A DNA stretch of 64,000 nt, taken from assembly GCF_026212465.1 (NCBI RefSeq), contig NC_080052.1, forward strand, positions 19,767,251-19,831,250, written 5' to 3'. The notes under the pieces were generated by a model that made no database searches, was not told the origin of the DNA, and saw nothing but the letters and a program-made list of their open reading frames with translations. Below are positions 1 through 11,589 of the stretch, one piece after another. The number at the start of each line of letters is the position of its first letter. Within the stretch, counting starts at the first letter, position 1. The position numbers and the translations under genes were made by a program. The stretch comes from Amaranthus tricolor (lineage: Eukaryota > Streptophyta > Magnoliopsida > Caryophyllales > Amaranthaceae).

Positions 1-335
1 AAGTTGAAATTTCGTGCATTTTTTTAATAAATTAGCTTATTGATTTCAATTTTTCCAAGTAAATATCTCCAATCTTATTAACTTATATCAATTGGGTTAT
101 GTGTTAGTGTGTTTTTTCTATGATTTCATTGAGATAACGTAAATCTTAAAAAAGTTTGATTTACAATATATGATGAATGATACAAATGTACATATTTTAA
201 GAATATACTTTGTATATCTCTAATGTATCAACAATATGTTTGGGAAATTCTTTTGAATGAGAAGAAGCAACATATATTGGGAGGAATGGATGTAAGAAGT
301 TTTCAATATATATAATTGATGTAACAAGAATTAGC
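1..335. other. Flank downstream of the HKT gene
   Basis: AT-rich sequence beyond the stop codon of the HKT-type gene, expected to hold its 3' untranslated region and polyadenylation signals. No reading frame, repeat or RNA gene is recognisable. Confidence 0.5.
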
Positions 336-3300
336 TTAGAGAAGTCTCCATGGTTTAGCTCCTTTAAGGTTAAATTTCTTGAGTCTTCCAAAGAACATGA
401 CTATAATTAGAACCATCTTCCCTTCGTCACTCCAACTCCCTACAAATCCATACATTTTATTTACACATTTTGGATCTGCTTTTAATTGCCTCCCACAACT
501 GTACCCCGTCGAGAAACCAACATTTCCATATGCGCTGCCAAACACAAGATAGCTAACTTAGTTTTTAAATCAATAATTTCAATCATTTTTATATGAAACC
601 GTCTTACCATGAAACGAAATTAATAATTATCTCATTTTTCTAATTGATCACTTTAAAATTATTGTAAGTGATTATTTTAAATTTATACTTAATTACTTTA
701 AGATTATAAAAATTAATGGTATAAAATAGAGCAGACAGGTTGGATCACATTATTTTTTTAGCAGGTAGGGTCGGGCCAATGATCCATTCAACTTATCACA
801 ACCCGGCCCATATATATAGTGAACACCATTTGAAAATTTGAAATGATAAGATAGATTATCAACAAAAAAACGAAATAAGATAAGTTTCAACTTATTTCCA
901 AAAGTAAGCATGCAATTCCCAAACCTGTGGTTTGAGGTTGTTCGAAAAAAACAAACTAGTTGTTCCCAGTTACTAACTGCGAACGACTTTGACTTTTTTT
1001 GACATGTGCATATTCAACCACAAACCACAAATTTGGAAATTGCACGCTTACTTTTGAAAATAAGTTGAAACTTATCGTATTTCATTCATTTTGTTGTTAA
1101 TTTGTCTTAATCATTTCAAATTTTCACACCATTTTTATATGGACCACATTTGTTGTAATAAGTTTTGTTTGATCCGTTAAAGACCCGCTTTGACCCGTTA
1201 AAAGTCTTTCCCATTAAAAAACTTTTAAGATGGGTCAGTTCATGGGCTTTTAGTAAGCCTCTAATCTATTCAACACCTCTAATAATCATTTTAATATAGT
1301 AAGTGTATATTAGACTAGCCCAATAGAAATTGTCTCACTGTTGAATTATCATATCATTTGAGAATTTGTGCAATATTTTTTGAGTTCCTGTTTATTTTCT
1401 CAAAATTTTAAGTCTTAGATTATTTTAGATTTATGCGGCATGGCTCATATATGGTTGGATACCTAATAGGCGTCTAAGGGGCGGAGAAAAACTTGACAAA
1501 CATTATGATAGCCCTGTGCAATTTTATAAATTATGATATTTTTCTAACAACTTTGTATCTTTAAGCACCTAACATATACTAAGTAAATTAATATTAATGC
1601 CCCTAATTTTCAAGACCCTGTGCGATCGAACATGTCGAACATGTTTAGAACCTCTCATGTAGGCATCCAAACATAATTCTTTAATAGATAGTAAGAATTA
1701 GTAAGTTTCAAAAAATTACCTAACAACTTCGAAGGCGATGTTGAAAACGTTGAAATTGAGGGGATCATCTTTAATCTTTTGCCTCTCTATAATGCATATG
1801 ATTATGATGAAGATGACAATGTAGCTTAGTTGAGACAATATTAAATTCTTGAGTAACTTTTTTCTTTTCTTTTCTACATTATTTTTACATGGATATATTA
1901 TATGTGGATATTTTTCTTCTTCATCTCCTATTGGTAGAAATGATGTATAGGGTGGAAGATACCTGACACCAAAACAAAACAATAAAAAATGATGTCCATA
2001 GAAAAGTTTACTTCGTTTTTACTTCTTTACATAATTATAGCATGTTATGTGAGAAAATGTCACAATCAGTAGTAATTAGCAAGTACAATGAAATCAAGAA
2101 AGTATTATAAATATATTGTATATGGCTATGTGTTTTTGAATTTGCCTTTATATTTGCATAAAACCCTAACATAAAAAGCAAATAAAACAAAGTCATAAAA
2201 ACTGAAAATAAAGTTAGTTCAAAAGCTGAATTATTTATGTAAAAATGAAGGTAATAAATAATCTAATGTCTAATCTTTAATTAGTAATTAATTACAATAA
2301 ATTTGTGATTGGAGAATAGATCAAGATAAGACAATGTACATGATGATAATGCATAAATCATGTCACTTATTTGATGAATAATTAAACACAATAATTGACT
2401 TCAAAACCATCAACCAAGATAAACTATGTTTAAATGGTCAAGAGACACAAATGATTAGTTAATTTATTAAAGTAAAAGAAATGAATTATTTAAAAAAATG
2501 ATTATATGGATTATTATGTATAAAAATTAGATGGATTCTTTGTTAATTGTTTCAATTAAAGTAAAACATAACCTAGGATGACTATGACTATGTATTAGTT
2601 AGAGTGCAGTCGAATGTAATTATGTCGTTAAAACTCAAGTATACTGATTGCATCAAATAATGAGTATTCCATCTTTCTGGGGATGGTGCAATTTTTGGAA
2701 AAATATCTAGAATAATTTAACATTTTATAACTTTTCTATAATAATCTCACCTATTGATTAACTATGAATAATCCTAACTTATCAAAAATAGCAAACTAAA
2801 AATTCATATAAAATTAGAGAATTTTTTTAAAAATTTACATAAAAATTTACTTAATAATAAAAAAAAGAAAAAAATTATAACATTTTAAAAATATTTTTCT
2901 CGACATTTAATTTTAGTTTTTCTTTTTTTTAAATAAACTTGCTATATTAAGTCATCCAATTAGCTGATTTACTCTATTTGGATTATAAAAATGTTGAATT
3001 ATTTTAGGTAATTTTTCTATATTTAATTGTGATTTTATTGCAAATAATTCATCCAATCCAAATTATTTGCAACATTATGATTATTAAACTATTTATTTAT
3101 CCCATTAATTTATGTTGAGTTTTTATAATCTATAACTTAAAACACAGTCAAAATGAAATCTTGTTGGATTCGTCTTAATGCAAAGATTATAATTAAAGCA
3201 TCTAATAAAATATAATTTTACAACTACAACACAACTACACTTATTTCTAGAGTGTTAGACAAAAAGAATCTAATTTATTCAAACATATATCAAGATAATG

Positions 3301-4650
3301 CTCATGATCCAAAATTTTTTAAATAACAATAATCTTAAGCAAGACCCACCCCACTTAAACTATCTATATTCAAATACACACAAAGATTGAGGATATTGAA
3401 TGCACATGCACATGTTATACTAAAAGAGTGAGATAGAAAACTAACATCATGGCCATAAACAAGACCAATATAGCTGATGCAATAGAAGAAAGATCCATAA
3501 TGCTTTCACCTGTATGCCTTGAATTCACACATTGGAACAATATTCCCACTACTTTCTCAAAAATATTAAGACCATTTAATCCTTCATTGCTCCATTCCAT
3601 ACCACAAAACATCACAAATTGCACCAAAATAAACCCTAAAACTGTCACAAACAAAAGCTTAGAATGCTTGCTAGGAAGCAAATGATGATACCCAATCTCC
3701 TTTGTATTCCTCATCAAAAACATAGCCTCATCTTTTTTCCCAAATTTGCTTAATACCCATATCGAAAATCGAAGAAAAGAAGGAAATAATGTGTTTCCTA
3801 AGAGATTATGAGGGATTAAAATCAATAAAAGACCAGAATTTTTGCGAAAAACAAGCATGTTTTCATTAGTAGGGATAAAGCCACAACTAGCAAAAGTAGA
3901 AACAATGGTAAAAATTGAAAAAGTAAATGTTTTAAACCCTTTTTTCTTAAGAACATTTTTAACACTTGATATGATATTAACATATACTAATACCATAAAA
4001 GTTCCTAACACATGAAATATTATTAAATAGCCCAAAACTAAAAAACCTAAAACCTTAACAGATTTTGATTTTATAAGAAAATCTATTTCTGATTTTGTTT
4101 TTTCCAGAGTAGTGGATGATGTAATAACATCTTGGGTTATTGTTGTTGATGATTGGATAATGATTCCTAAGTCCAAACTTTCTGGAGGAAGTGGTAGGCT
4201 AGCTACTGAATTAACCCTACTTCTTGCTTTAGGTGTATACTTAAGTTTGGAGGCTGAAAAATGAAGACCTACCATTGATGTGAATATTTCACCTCCTATG
4301 AACATTAAAATGGTTAAAATTATGAGTTGGGTATTGGAAAATACTTCCATTTCAATGGTTGACATACTTGAAACTGTTATAGATGATACTGAGGTGAAGA
4401 AAAGATCTAGGTTTTTTGGGTTATAATTAGGGTTTGTTCTTGGGTTTAGTCTTTTCAAGATTAAAAAGCCAAAAATTGATGCAAAAATGAAGTAAAATAG
4501 CTCAATTACAAAATGGGTTACATGGGAAATGATGAAATCATAAATTTTTGAGGATATATAATATAAGAATGTAATTAGGTAGATAACAGTTACACATAAA
4601 TACGTATGAAAAAGCTTGTATTTTTCCACTAGAAAGTTAAAACTCAACAT
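336..4650 (-). CDS. HKT1: HKT-type high-affinity K+/Na+ transporter, subfamily I (three exons)
   Basis: Plasma-membrane Na+ transporter of the Trk/Ktr/HKT superfamily; subfamily I members usually retrieve Na+ from the xylem and support salt tolerance. Exons on the minus strand are 4650-3446, 1962-1720 and 534-336, giving 548 residues, the normal HKT length. All junctions are GT-AG: exon 1 ends inside a Met codon (AT|gttagt, tgtcag|G) and exon 2 ends inside a Ser codon (AG|gtaatt, ggcag|C). Joining them restores the family hallmark MMYLPPYTSFLP. The four pore loops are visible: VSSMSTIE with Ser97 at the filter position, CGFIPT (Gly257), SRHTGES (Gly381) and GNVGFSTG (Gly489), a Ser-Gly-Gly-Gly filter typical of Na+-selective HKT1 proteins. 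The C-terminus FFGRLKKFNLKGAKPWRLL matches the family. Introns are 1,483 and 1,185 bp. Transport selectivity is inferred from the filter, not shown. The chosen ATG is the first in the open frame and starts at a typical HKT N-terminus. Confidence 0.95.
824..1133. mobile_element. Foldback MITE with about 110-bp inverted repeats, in HKT intron 2
   Basis: The left part (CACCATTTGAAAATTTGAAA...) reappears as its reverse complement at the right end. Arms of roughly 110 bp include matching blocks such as GATAAGTTTCAACTTATTT and CAAAAGTAAGC. The loop holds a short palindromic core, GTTCCCAGTTACTAACTGCGAAC-like, near 960-990 that resembles the core in the 9.5-kb and 52-kb elements. The structure says non-autonomous, long-TIR DNA element. 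The superfamily is uncertain (MULE-like is suggested by the shared core) and I could not fix a target duplication. Confidence 0.7.
1963..3445 (-). other. Intron 1 of the HKT gene
   Basis: A 1,483-bp, very AT-rich intron bounded by gttagt and tgtcag on the minus strand. I see no gene or clear transposon in it. Confidence 0.8.
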
Positions 4651-5400
4651 TTTTGATCTAATACTATGTTATATATGAGAAGATTTTATGTTTAGTGTTT
4701 GAAAGAAAATGTATGATCTTTCCTCCCCTTTAATAAAAGGACGAGATGGGTACGGAAATCTATTTTATATTGATATAATAAACTCCAAATATTGACTCAT
4801 TGCCAATTAATTTATTCATTTCTCTACACCTCAAAATAGTATTCATTTCTTATTTAGTTATAAATTAAGTACAAGTGGCTACATAATGACCTCTACATTT
4901 GAGAATAATTTAGATTCATGAACTTGGTTAGAATCAATATACATAATAACACTTTCTAAGTTTTGATTAAAGAAGAGTTTAAAAAGCATTTTAAGGATTA
5001 GCTTGTACCACAAAGTGGTCATCTAGAGAGTTAACCACGTATAGAGGTGAAGCTAGAATTTATATAAGTGATTAGAGCCGTATTTTCATATTCAACATCA
5101 TAAAAAAAAAAATATTTTTCTAAGTGATTAGAGCCGTATTTTCATATCCAACATAATAAATTAAAAAAGATTTTGTGTATGGGGAGAGCGAAAATTGTCT
5201 AAAATTTAAGGTATTTAAGCAATTTTGTTATGTTAACTATGAGACTAATACTTACTGTCATTAACTTAAATATAAGGTTAAAATAGTTTGTAGATCAAAT
5301 ACCCCATATATGCTTTATTAAGCTTGATTTTTAGGAGGGGTCGTGGCTAATATATTGAGGCTTGAGATTTTTCTAGGATCGAAAAAAGTTCATAGTATCA
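4651..5400. other. Upstream region of the HKT gene with a 56-bp tandem duplication
   Basis: Expected to contain the 5' UTR and promoter of the minus-strand HKT gene; no element can be assigned with certainty. A segment beginning TAAGTGATTAGAGCCGTATT occurs twice, at about 5065 and 5121, with period 56. The rest is AT-rich with no reading frame. Confidence 0.45.
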
Positions 5401-5413
5401 AATCATAAGATCG

Positions 5414-5414
<1 letters not shown>

Positions 5415-5501
<87 letters not shown>
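5415..5501. repeat. (TA)n microsatellite
   Basis: An almost perfect dinucleotide TA tract of about 85 bp. Reading frames across it (Ile-Tyr repeats) are artefacts. Confidence 0.97.
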
Positions 5502-5503
<2 letters not shown>

Positions 5504-7914
5504 AATAACAAGGTAATAAAAACGAATAAAGAATTACATGTAAAAGGCAAACAGGTAAGCGAAAAAATATTCGTAGTCTAAGACATAAATAAGATGCCTC
5601 CAATTATCCTTGTCCTTGATCTGATACGTAAAAATGGTGTACCTCATGCAAGTTATTTTTTATTTTATTATATATCATGAAAAAGTTTCTTTTATTAATC
5701 TAAAACCTAAAGTAAGTATGATTTTTGATTTTGATAGCCATTTAAGTAAAATACCAATATCTAGAAATACGGATAATTTTATATATCTTAAGAAGTAGAG
5801 ATAAATTTGGGAAAATGAGTAAAATTATGCCAACATGGCAATATCAAGGCAAGCCATATGGGGATGAGACATATGGCATATGGCATTCCGTGTTCAATTC
5901 GTGTAGGGGAGGTGGCTGAGAACATGGATCATGGGTAAGGAAAGTCAAGCAATTATAATAACTCAATTATTTTCCATTTAATTAAAAGTATTTATGATGG
6001 GATAATTATTTAAGGTAGTGCAGACATGAATTTGTGAAATACAATAAAAGGCTTGATTGAGCAATTATCTGAAGAAAATGCTTAGTTTTAAAGTGTAGGT
6101 CCAAGGTTCTTAAGGGTCATTTTAAGGTTATGGATGGACAATTTAGTAATTCATGTAAACAATTTACTTGTCGTGGCTGTTTGTAAGTTGTTCATCCAAC
6201 AAATTTTAGAAATTTTGTGTTTCATATTTTGTTTAATTATCAGAACTTCAGAAGTAAAGGGTTTAAATGATCAACTAATTGTTCACATCAACTTGATTTT
6301 ATATTCTTATAAATCAAAACTAATAGTACAATCAGGAGTACGATCTTTCAAGATCACAATAATTGAAAAATTATTATTATTATTATTATTATTATTTGCT
6401 AATCTCAATTTTTGGGATTAAAGCTCTGACTTTTTGGTTGATGAGTGTTGTTGTACGTTTTTTCTATTTATTTAAACGTGTAAAGGGTAAGTCAAAGTGT
6501 TTTAATCTCTTTTACTATCACTTTAATATATGTAATAAGGTCCGAACTTATCTCAAATTTTCTTTTCCCGACTTGCAAAAGGAATAGTCATAATTACTTG
6601 CATAAGGGGGATCACCTGGAAATGCCCTTCTAATGCTTAAGACAGTGACTGAAAAAGGGTAATGATATATGAAGCAAGAAAGAGAAGGATGACTAATATG
6701 ATTGATATAACTAATCATATAAAGCTTACCTCAAACTGGTGATTATGAAGTTATTTATGATGTCTAAAAATGGAATGAATTGTTGATGTCATTGCTGATG
6801 TCATCACTAGTTCGAGCTTTTTGAACTAAAAAGGGCATGTTTCAGCTGATTATTCTTTGTTGGTTATTCATTATTGGGCTGGAATTACAGTGAAATAGAC
6901 TTGATATTTTAAGATCACTTGACCCCAATAGCCCACGCATAGAAGGCAAGAAACTTGTTGGTAGGCTTGTGTGAAACAATTAAATCTTTGCAAATTCAAC
7001 ATTTGAATCAATTGGACTCGACCCACATTACTCGAACTCAACCATCAGAGTTCGGGTAAGTCTTAAGGTTTGTTGTCTATATATATTGTTGTCCTTCAAG
7101 TTAAAGTCCAAGAACCATGCATGCCAGTTTTTGGGCTATGAGGCCCTCTAGAGATCTGACTTATAATAATCGTAGACTTCTAAAGTTGATCATAATTATT
7201 CGTATAATCAAGAGATAAAAAAATAATATTTATATTGATTAACTTTAGATTTTAATCTTGGAGCACGTTGGATTGAAGATAAGAAATAAGAATCCTGACT
7301 TGATTGGCAGTTTAGTAAACTGTATGATAAATAAAGAGTTATTGTGGTTGTTCTTAAAACTGCAATTAAAAGTTGTAAATCCATTGAGTAGAAATCAAAT
7401 TACAAATGGGAACCATCAATTTCATAATACAAATTACAATTCATAAATCTAAGATAGATAGATAAATGAAGATAAAGTTAAATTTATTGTGTTGAAAAGA
7501 CTAACAATTATTTAGAGTTCATGTATCAATCAGTAATTTCATGTTGAAGATGACATAATTGTAGGCATCAATCAAACTCTAATATGCATCTACAAACATG
7601 TAAAAAAAGCAATTTTTTTTTTCAATTTAGCTAATTTAAGTCCTAACATGTAATCATGTAATACTAATGCACTGATTCATCCCATTTACTCTAGATTGAA
7701 GCTTATCTAAACATGGATGTATGTAACGACATAATTTCAATTAAACAAGACATAATAATTGAATTCAATCTAAGAAACATCAAGGAAATTAATGGCTCTC
7801 CAAGTGAGGTAAAAACAATAAAAAAAAAAAAATTCAAACTTATAAAGGAAAAAGGGTATATTTATAATTTCTCTAAAAACCTAAAAATACAAAATTAGGT
7901 TCAAATAAATTATA
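5502..7914. other. Intergenic AT-rich DNA without recognisable genes
   Basis: Short open frames occur at 6134-6421, 6363-6587, 7258-7446 and 7713-7898, but none has a recognisable domain, splice context or codon pattern. A short (ATT)n run lies at about 6370-6396. No transposon ends could be fixed here. Confidence 0.5.
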
Positions 7915-8186
7915 CTCTCTCCTATTCTGCTTATGTGTCCAATTTCCTTTTATGGACAAGTCACTTTAATTGTCCCATTTCTATTTTTAGTATGGGTTTT
8001 TGACTTTTATGCCCTTAGTAACTTTATTTTATTTTCAATTATACCCTCCATTACCTATACTAATTTTTCTCCTTAACATTAAAAACCCATAATACCACTC
8101 TCTTTTCTATCCTTAGGGTCCCACTTTTGACTCTCCTTAAAATCCGTAAAAAGTCAAATGGGACTCTTAAGGTGAATAGAAGGGAG
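7915..8186. mobile_element. Stowaway-like MITE
   Basis: An element of about 272 bp whose ends are inverted: it begins CTCTCTCCTATTC and ends GAATAGAAGGGAG, and a TA dinucleotide flanks each side as in Tc1/mariner-type insertions. The interior has pyrimidine-rich text typical of these MITEs and no coding capacity. Confidence 0.75.
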
Positions 8187-9529
8187 TATAATACTCGACC
8201 AAGTATACATAATCCCAGCAGACGGGGTATAATAAGTCCAGTCGAGCTAGTATTAAGATATATATAGTTGACCAAGTCTTTGATCTTCGTAACTTCCTGC
8301 CTCAAAATGGTTTGCGTGATACATGAGCTATTTGCCTTGTAGAACTATGTAATCTTGAATAAAAGATTAGTAACATACCCAACTGAGTTATACATTGATA
8401 TCCGATTCATTATTCTCTTTTGTATTGAAGAGTTAAATTATCAAATATTTGTCCAAACAAGTATCTTTATGAGTGATAAGGTATTGAAAATTAAAGGAGG
8501 AGAGAAGGTATGGGAGTTAGAGGATATTTTAAAACACAAAAACTATCAAACTTGTGTGCTACTCGATTTGTTTGAGGCCATGCACTCCCTAATGCACTTA
8601 GATACGTGCTCGATTAGGTGTGTACCCGCTCAAGGTCTCGATAAATATAACAAATTTAAAAATATTAGGGTTGAGATTCAGAGAGAGAGAAAAACAAGGT
8701 CTATAAAGATGTTTAATTTAAACGATAAGGTTTTGAAGGAGAAGGAGGTATGGGAGTGATAGGACATTTTAAAACATACATAAAATCAGACCCATGTACA
8801 GCTCGATCGACCAAGATCATATTCAGTTAACCACAACCTGCTCACTCTCAAACACTCTCGAATAATCGTTTAATTACGAGTGTACCCGCTCTATTTTTAA
8901 TTCACTCAATCGAGCCTATTTCCCAAGGGTCGGGAAATAGACTAAATGCTTTTATTTTACGATTACCAAATGATTATAGTGGCTTATCTTGTTCGGAGTT
9001 CGGACAAATCTCACATTTTATTTTATATTATTTTTCAACTTTCACGACTAATCCAACTCATTTTGCTCCCCCTTGTGACCCAAAAGTTCCAAACATCACA
9101 CATTAGGTACAATGACAAAATTTAATCTTGTTATGACTATATTTACACTAAAGTACACATCACTAATCTATGCTATCCAAGCCATCTTTATTATTTACAG
9201 TGTGATTAATGTATTATTTTATAATAATTATTATTTAGTTTTATATGAATTTAATTTAGAAACTAATTTTTCTTAAAAAAGATATGATGTTTTTTCTTTA
9301 TTAAAAATACTAGTACAATAGACAAAAAGATAATAGTCGTGCATGAGTACTATCCAATTTATAACTTATAAAATACAAAGCTGCAACATGTTATCAATGG
9401 ACCACACCATCAAAATTTGCCTGGACTAGCCTAACATATATGGTAACAACTAAATAAGTGGGCTAAAAGCCAAAAAAAAAAAAAAAAAAAAAAAAAACCA
9501 ACTTAAGCAAGAAAGATTCAATTAAAAAT
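8187..9529. repeat. Intergenic DNA with degraded repeat material
   Basis: Two related segments, starting near 8472 and 8718 (GATAAGGT.TTGAA...GGTATGGGAGT, then AGGA.ATTTTAAAACA), lie about 245 bp apart in the same orientation and are interspersed with CTCGA-type motifs like those in the copia LTR at 25.5 kb. This suggests a decayed LTR-type repeat. The open frame at 8355-8759 crosses both segments and is not convincing as a gene. The remainder (8990-9529) is AT-rich with a poly(A) run at 9473-9497. Confidence 0.4.
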
Positions 9530-10143
9530 GTTAAAAAAAAAACTCCAAAATAAGTTTTGGAAAATTTTAATCTCAAAATAAACGTCTTTATTTCTAAGCC
9601 CAAGGTCAAGGTTTATTCGCTGTTACTAACAACGAATAAGAGAAAAATATTTAATTTGTTCACTATTAGTAATAGCGAACAAAAAGGGACAATGTAAAGG
9701 ACACTCCCAATATCTCGCACAAGGCAGGGTCTAGGTAGGGGTTTTCTTTTTCCTGAAAGATGCGGACAAATCATACCTGTTCCCCCAAGAAGGGAGTAAA
9801 GAGAAATGCGTGTAGTCAATAAACCCCCGATTGATACCTGCGTCTAGTAAGGGTCAAACCTCAAACCTTCTGCTCCACATGCAGATGCTCTATCTATTGA
9901 GCCACAAGCGCTTTTGATAAAGAGGGACAATGTCATAACGTTTAAAGGGACAAAAAAATTAAAACAAGCTTGGTCGATGTTGATATTATGACACTGTCTC
10001 TCATTGTTTGTTGTACTAAGTCACTTTTTTTCTTTTGTTCGCTGTTAGTAACAACGAACAAACCCAGACCTTAGGCTCGGACACGAAAATGCTTATTTAG
10101 ATATTAAAAATTTTCGAAGTTTATTTTGGTGTTTTTATTAAAA
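9530..10143. mobile_element. Non-autonomous long-TIR element related to the MULE at 52 kb
   Basis: The left end (CCAAAATAAGTTTTGGAAAA... to a TTCGCTGTTACTAACAACG core at about 9616) matches the reverse complement of the right end (ACCAAAATAAACTTCGAAAA... ending at the core at about 10037-10060), so the TIRs are about 100 bp each. The same terminal text, with AAAATAAGCGTCTTT followed by the palindromic core, lies just upstream of the MULE transposase at about 52.09-52.19 kb, which suggests mobilisation by that family. The exact outer ends and the target duplication are unclear because the flanks are A-rich. A SINE is inserted inside. Confidence 0.65.
9696..9922 (-). mobile_element. tRNA-derived SINE, minus strand, with 11-bp target duplication
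   Basis: The minus strand starts near 9912 with a tRNA-like head: GCGCTTGTGGCTCAATAG (A-box region), an arm that folds as TCTGC-ATGTGGA-GCAGA, and a GGTTTGAGGTTTGACCC B-box-like segment. A GC-richer body with CCCTACCTAGACCCTG follows, resembling the 3' part of plant Au-type SINEs. The direct repeat AGGGACAATGT flanks both sides (9685-9695 and 9923-9933). The acceptor stem does not pair properly and there is no mature tRNA 3' end, so it is a SINE head rather than a tRNA gene. It is nested inside the long-TIR element. Confidence 0.8.
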
Positions 10144-10415
10144 AAAAAGCTTTTTTTATACTTTATTTCCTTAAGCAAGTGACCAATAATAAGATGGACA
10201 TATGAATTAACTATCATTATGTACGTGGTAAACTAAACACATTTTTAGAATTATATATCTATTATTTTTGTTAGATTGTGAGAACTAACTATCATTATGT
10301 ACGTGCTTAATTAAACACATTTTGAGAATTATCTATTATTTTTAATTTGTTAGTGTATAAGTATCATTTATTATCATCTAACCCTATAGTCTACCCTAAA
10401 AAAATATATTTCATA
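10144..10415. other. Short intergenic stretch
   Basis: AT-rich. The text AACTATCATTATGTACGTG recurs at about 10207 and 10286, a small direct duplication of about 79 bp. No gene is visible. Confidence 0.4.
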
Positions 10416-10677
10416 CTCCCTCCTATTCACCACAAGTATTACATTCGTTTTATACACTCTATTTAATGCACTTATTCTATCATTAATATCTCTAATTGTG
10501 CATAATTAAAATAAAAGGAAAGTTGATATGAATAATTCTTGCATTGAGACAGATCAATTAAGATCTCACTTGACTATATTTTTACTTATAGATTAATAAT
10601 AAAATACAAATTAAAAGTAAAGAGATAAATAGTGTCAAAAAGCAAATGAAAAACGTACGGTGAATAGAATGAAGTGA
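10416..10677. mobile_element. Stowaway-like MITE
   Basis: It starts CTCCCTCCTATTCACC and ends GGTGAATAGAATGAAGTG, an imperfect terminal inverted repeat, with TA next to each end. It is about 260 bp with no coding capacity, and is the same general type as the element at 7915-8186 but clearly a different copy. Confidence 0.75.
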
Positions 10678-11546
10678 TACTTTATGGAGAACACTGTATT
10701 ATACCAATAAATTAAACTTCATCAAAATAAGTTGTCAAAAGTTATCTATAAAAATTTACTTTTTGTGTAAATAAAAAACTTATTTTAAAATTTTTTTCAA
10801 AAACTACCTATAAAATTATATTTTAGTCAACAGTTATCAATTAGCATATTTTACTCATTTTATCCTACATATGGAGATCAAAACTACCTACTCATATATT
10901 TATATTGTCAAAAACTGCATACTAAAAAAATACATTTAGTTGTCCAAATCTTTTAGTTCGTATATTTGAGAAAAAAAATTACTTTAGTATGTAGTTTTTG
11001 AAAAAAATAAACGGGAATTTTGTAAAAAAAAAAAAAAGTTATGATATTTTTTGACAATGTTCTTTAAAATAAATTATCTACTTTCTACAGATTATAAAAA
11101 ACTATACACTAGAGAGCAATCTAAATCTTGGAGAATTTAGATATATCCTCTTTGTTAATGTAAGCTCATCGGAAAAATCAAATACTATTATAGTAAGTAT
11201 CAAATTGTAATATCATAAATGCAAAATCAAACATACATATAAAATAAAAATTGTTTTCCACAACATAATATATGTGAAATCTACCACAAACCCTTAAAAA
11301 GGTTTTTTTAAAAAAAGTAATTTTTGGGATTGGTTTAGAGTTCCCTTAACAAATGCACAAAAAATAGGGATTAATTTAGTAATTTAGTGTGAATGGAACT
11401 TCATGCAAAAGCTTTTGGGAGAGCATCACAAAGGCATGAAATTATTCTTATTCCTTAAAAAATGGAATTTAAAGGTCATAAATTAAATACATGTCTTATT
11501 CTCCTTTAAAATCTCAATTTATTCCTCCACTTTATTTTACCCTTTA
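10678..11546. other. Intergenic AT-rich DNA upstream of the DUF630/632 gene
   Basis: Phrases such as AAAACTACCTA and TATGTAGTTTTTG recur in both orientations between about 10740 and 11050, suggesting an old foldback element, but the ends cannot be fixed. No gene is visible. Confidence 0.35.
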
Positions 11547-11558
11547 ATGCCTCCCTCC

Positions 11559-11589
<31 letters not shown>

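Noticed and set aside
5403..5603. Open frame of Ile-Tyr repeats
   Set aside because: A product of the TA microsatellite; the same applies to the frames at 30143-30514 and 30277-30471.
8355..8759. 134-residue open frame
   Set aside because: It spans two related repeat segments, has no domain I recognise, and the surrounding DNA looks like a decayed repeat.
9840..9912. tRNA-His-like fold on the minus strand
   Set aside because: The A- and B-box regions and an anticodon arm are present, but the acceptor stem is poor and the segment is the head of a SINE with a target duplication, so it is not called as a tRNA gene.
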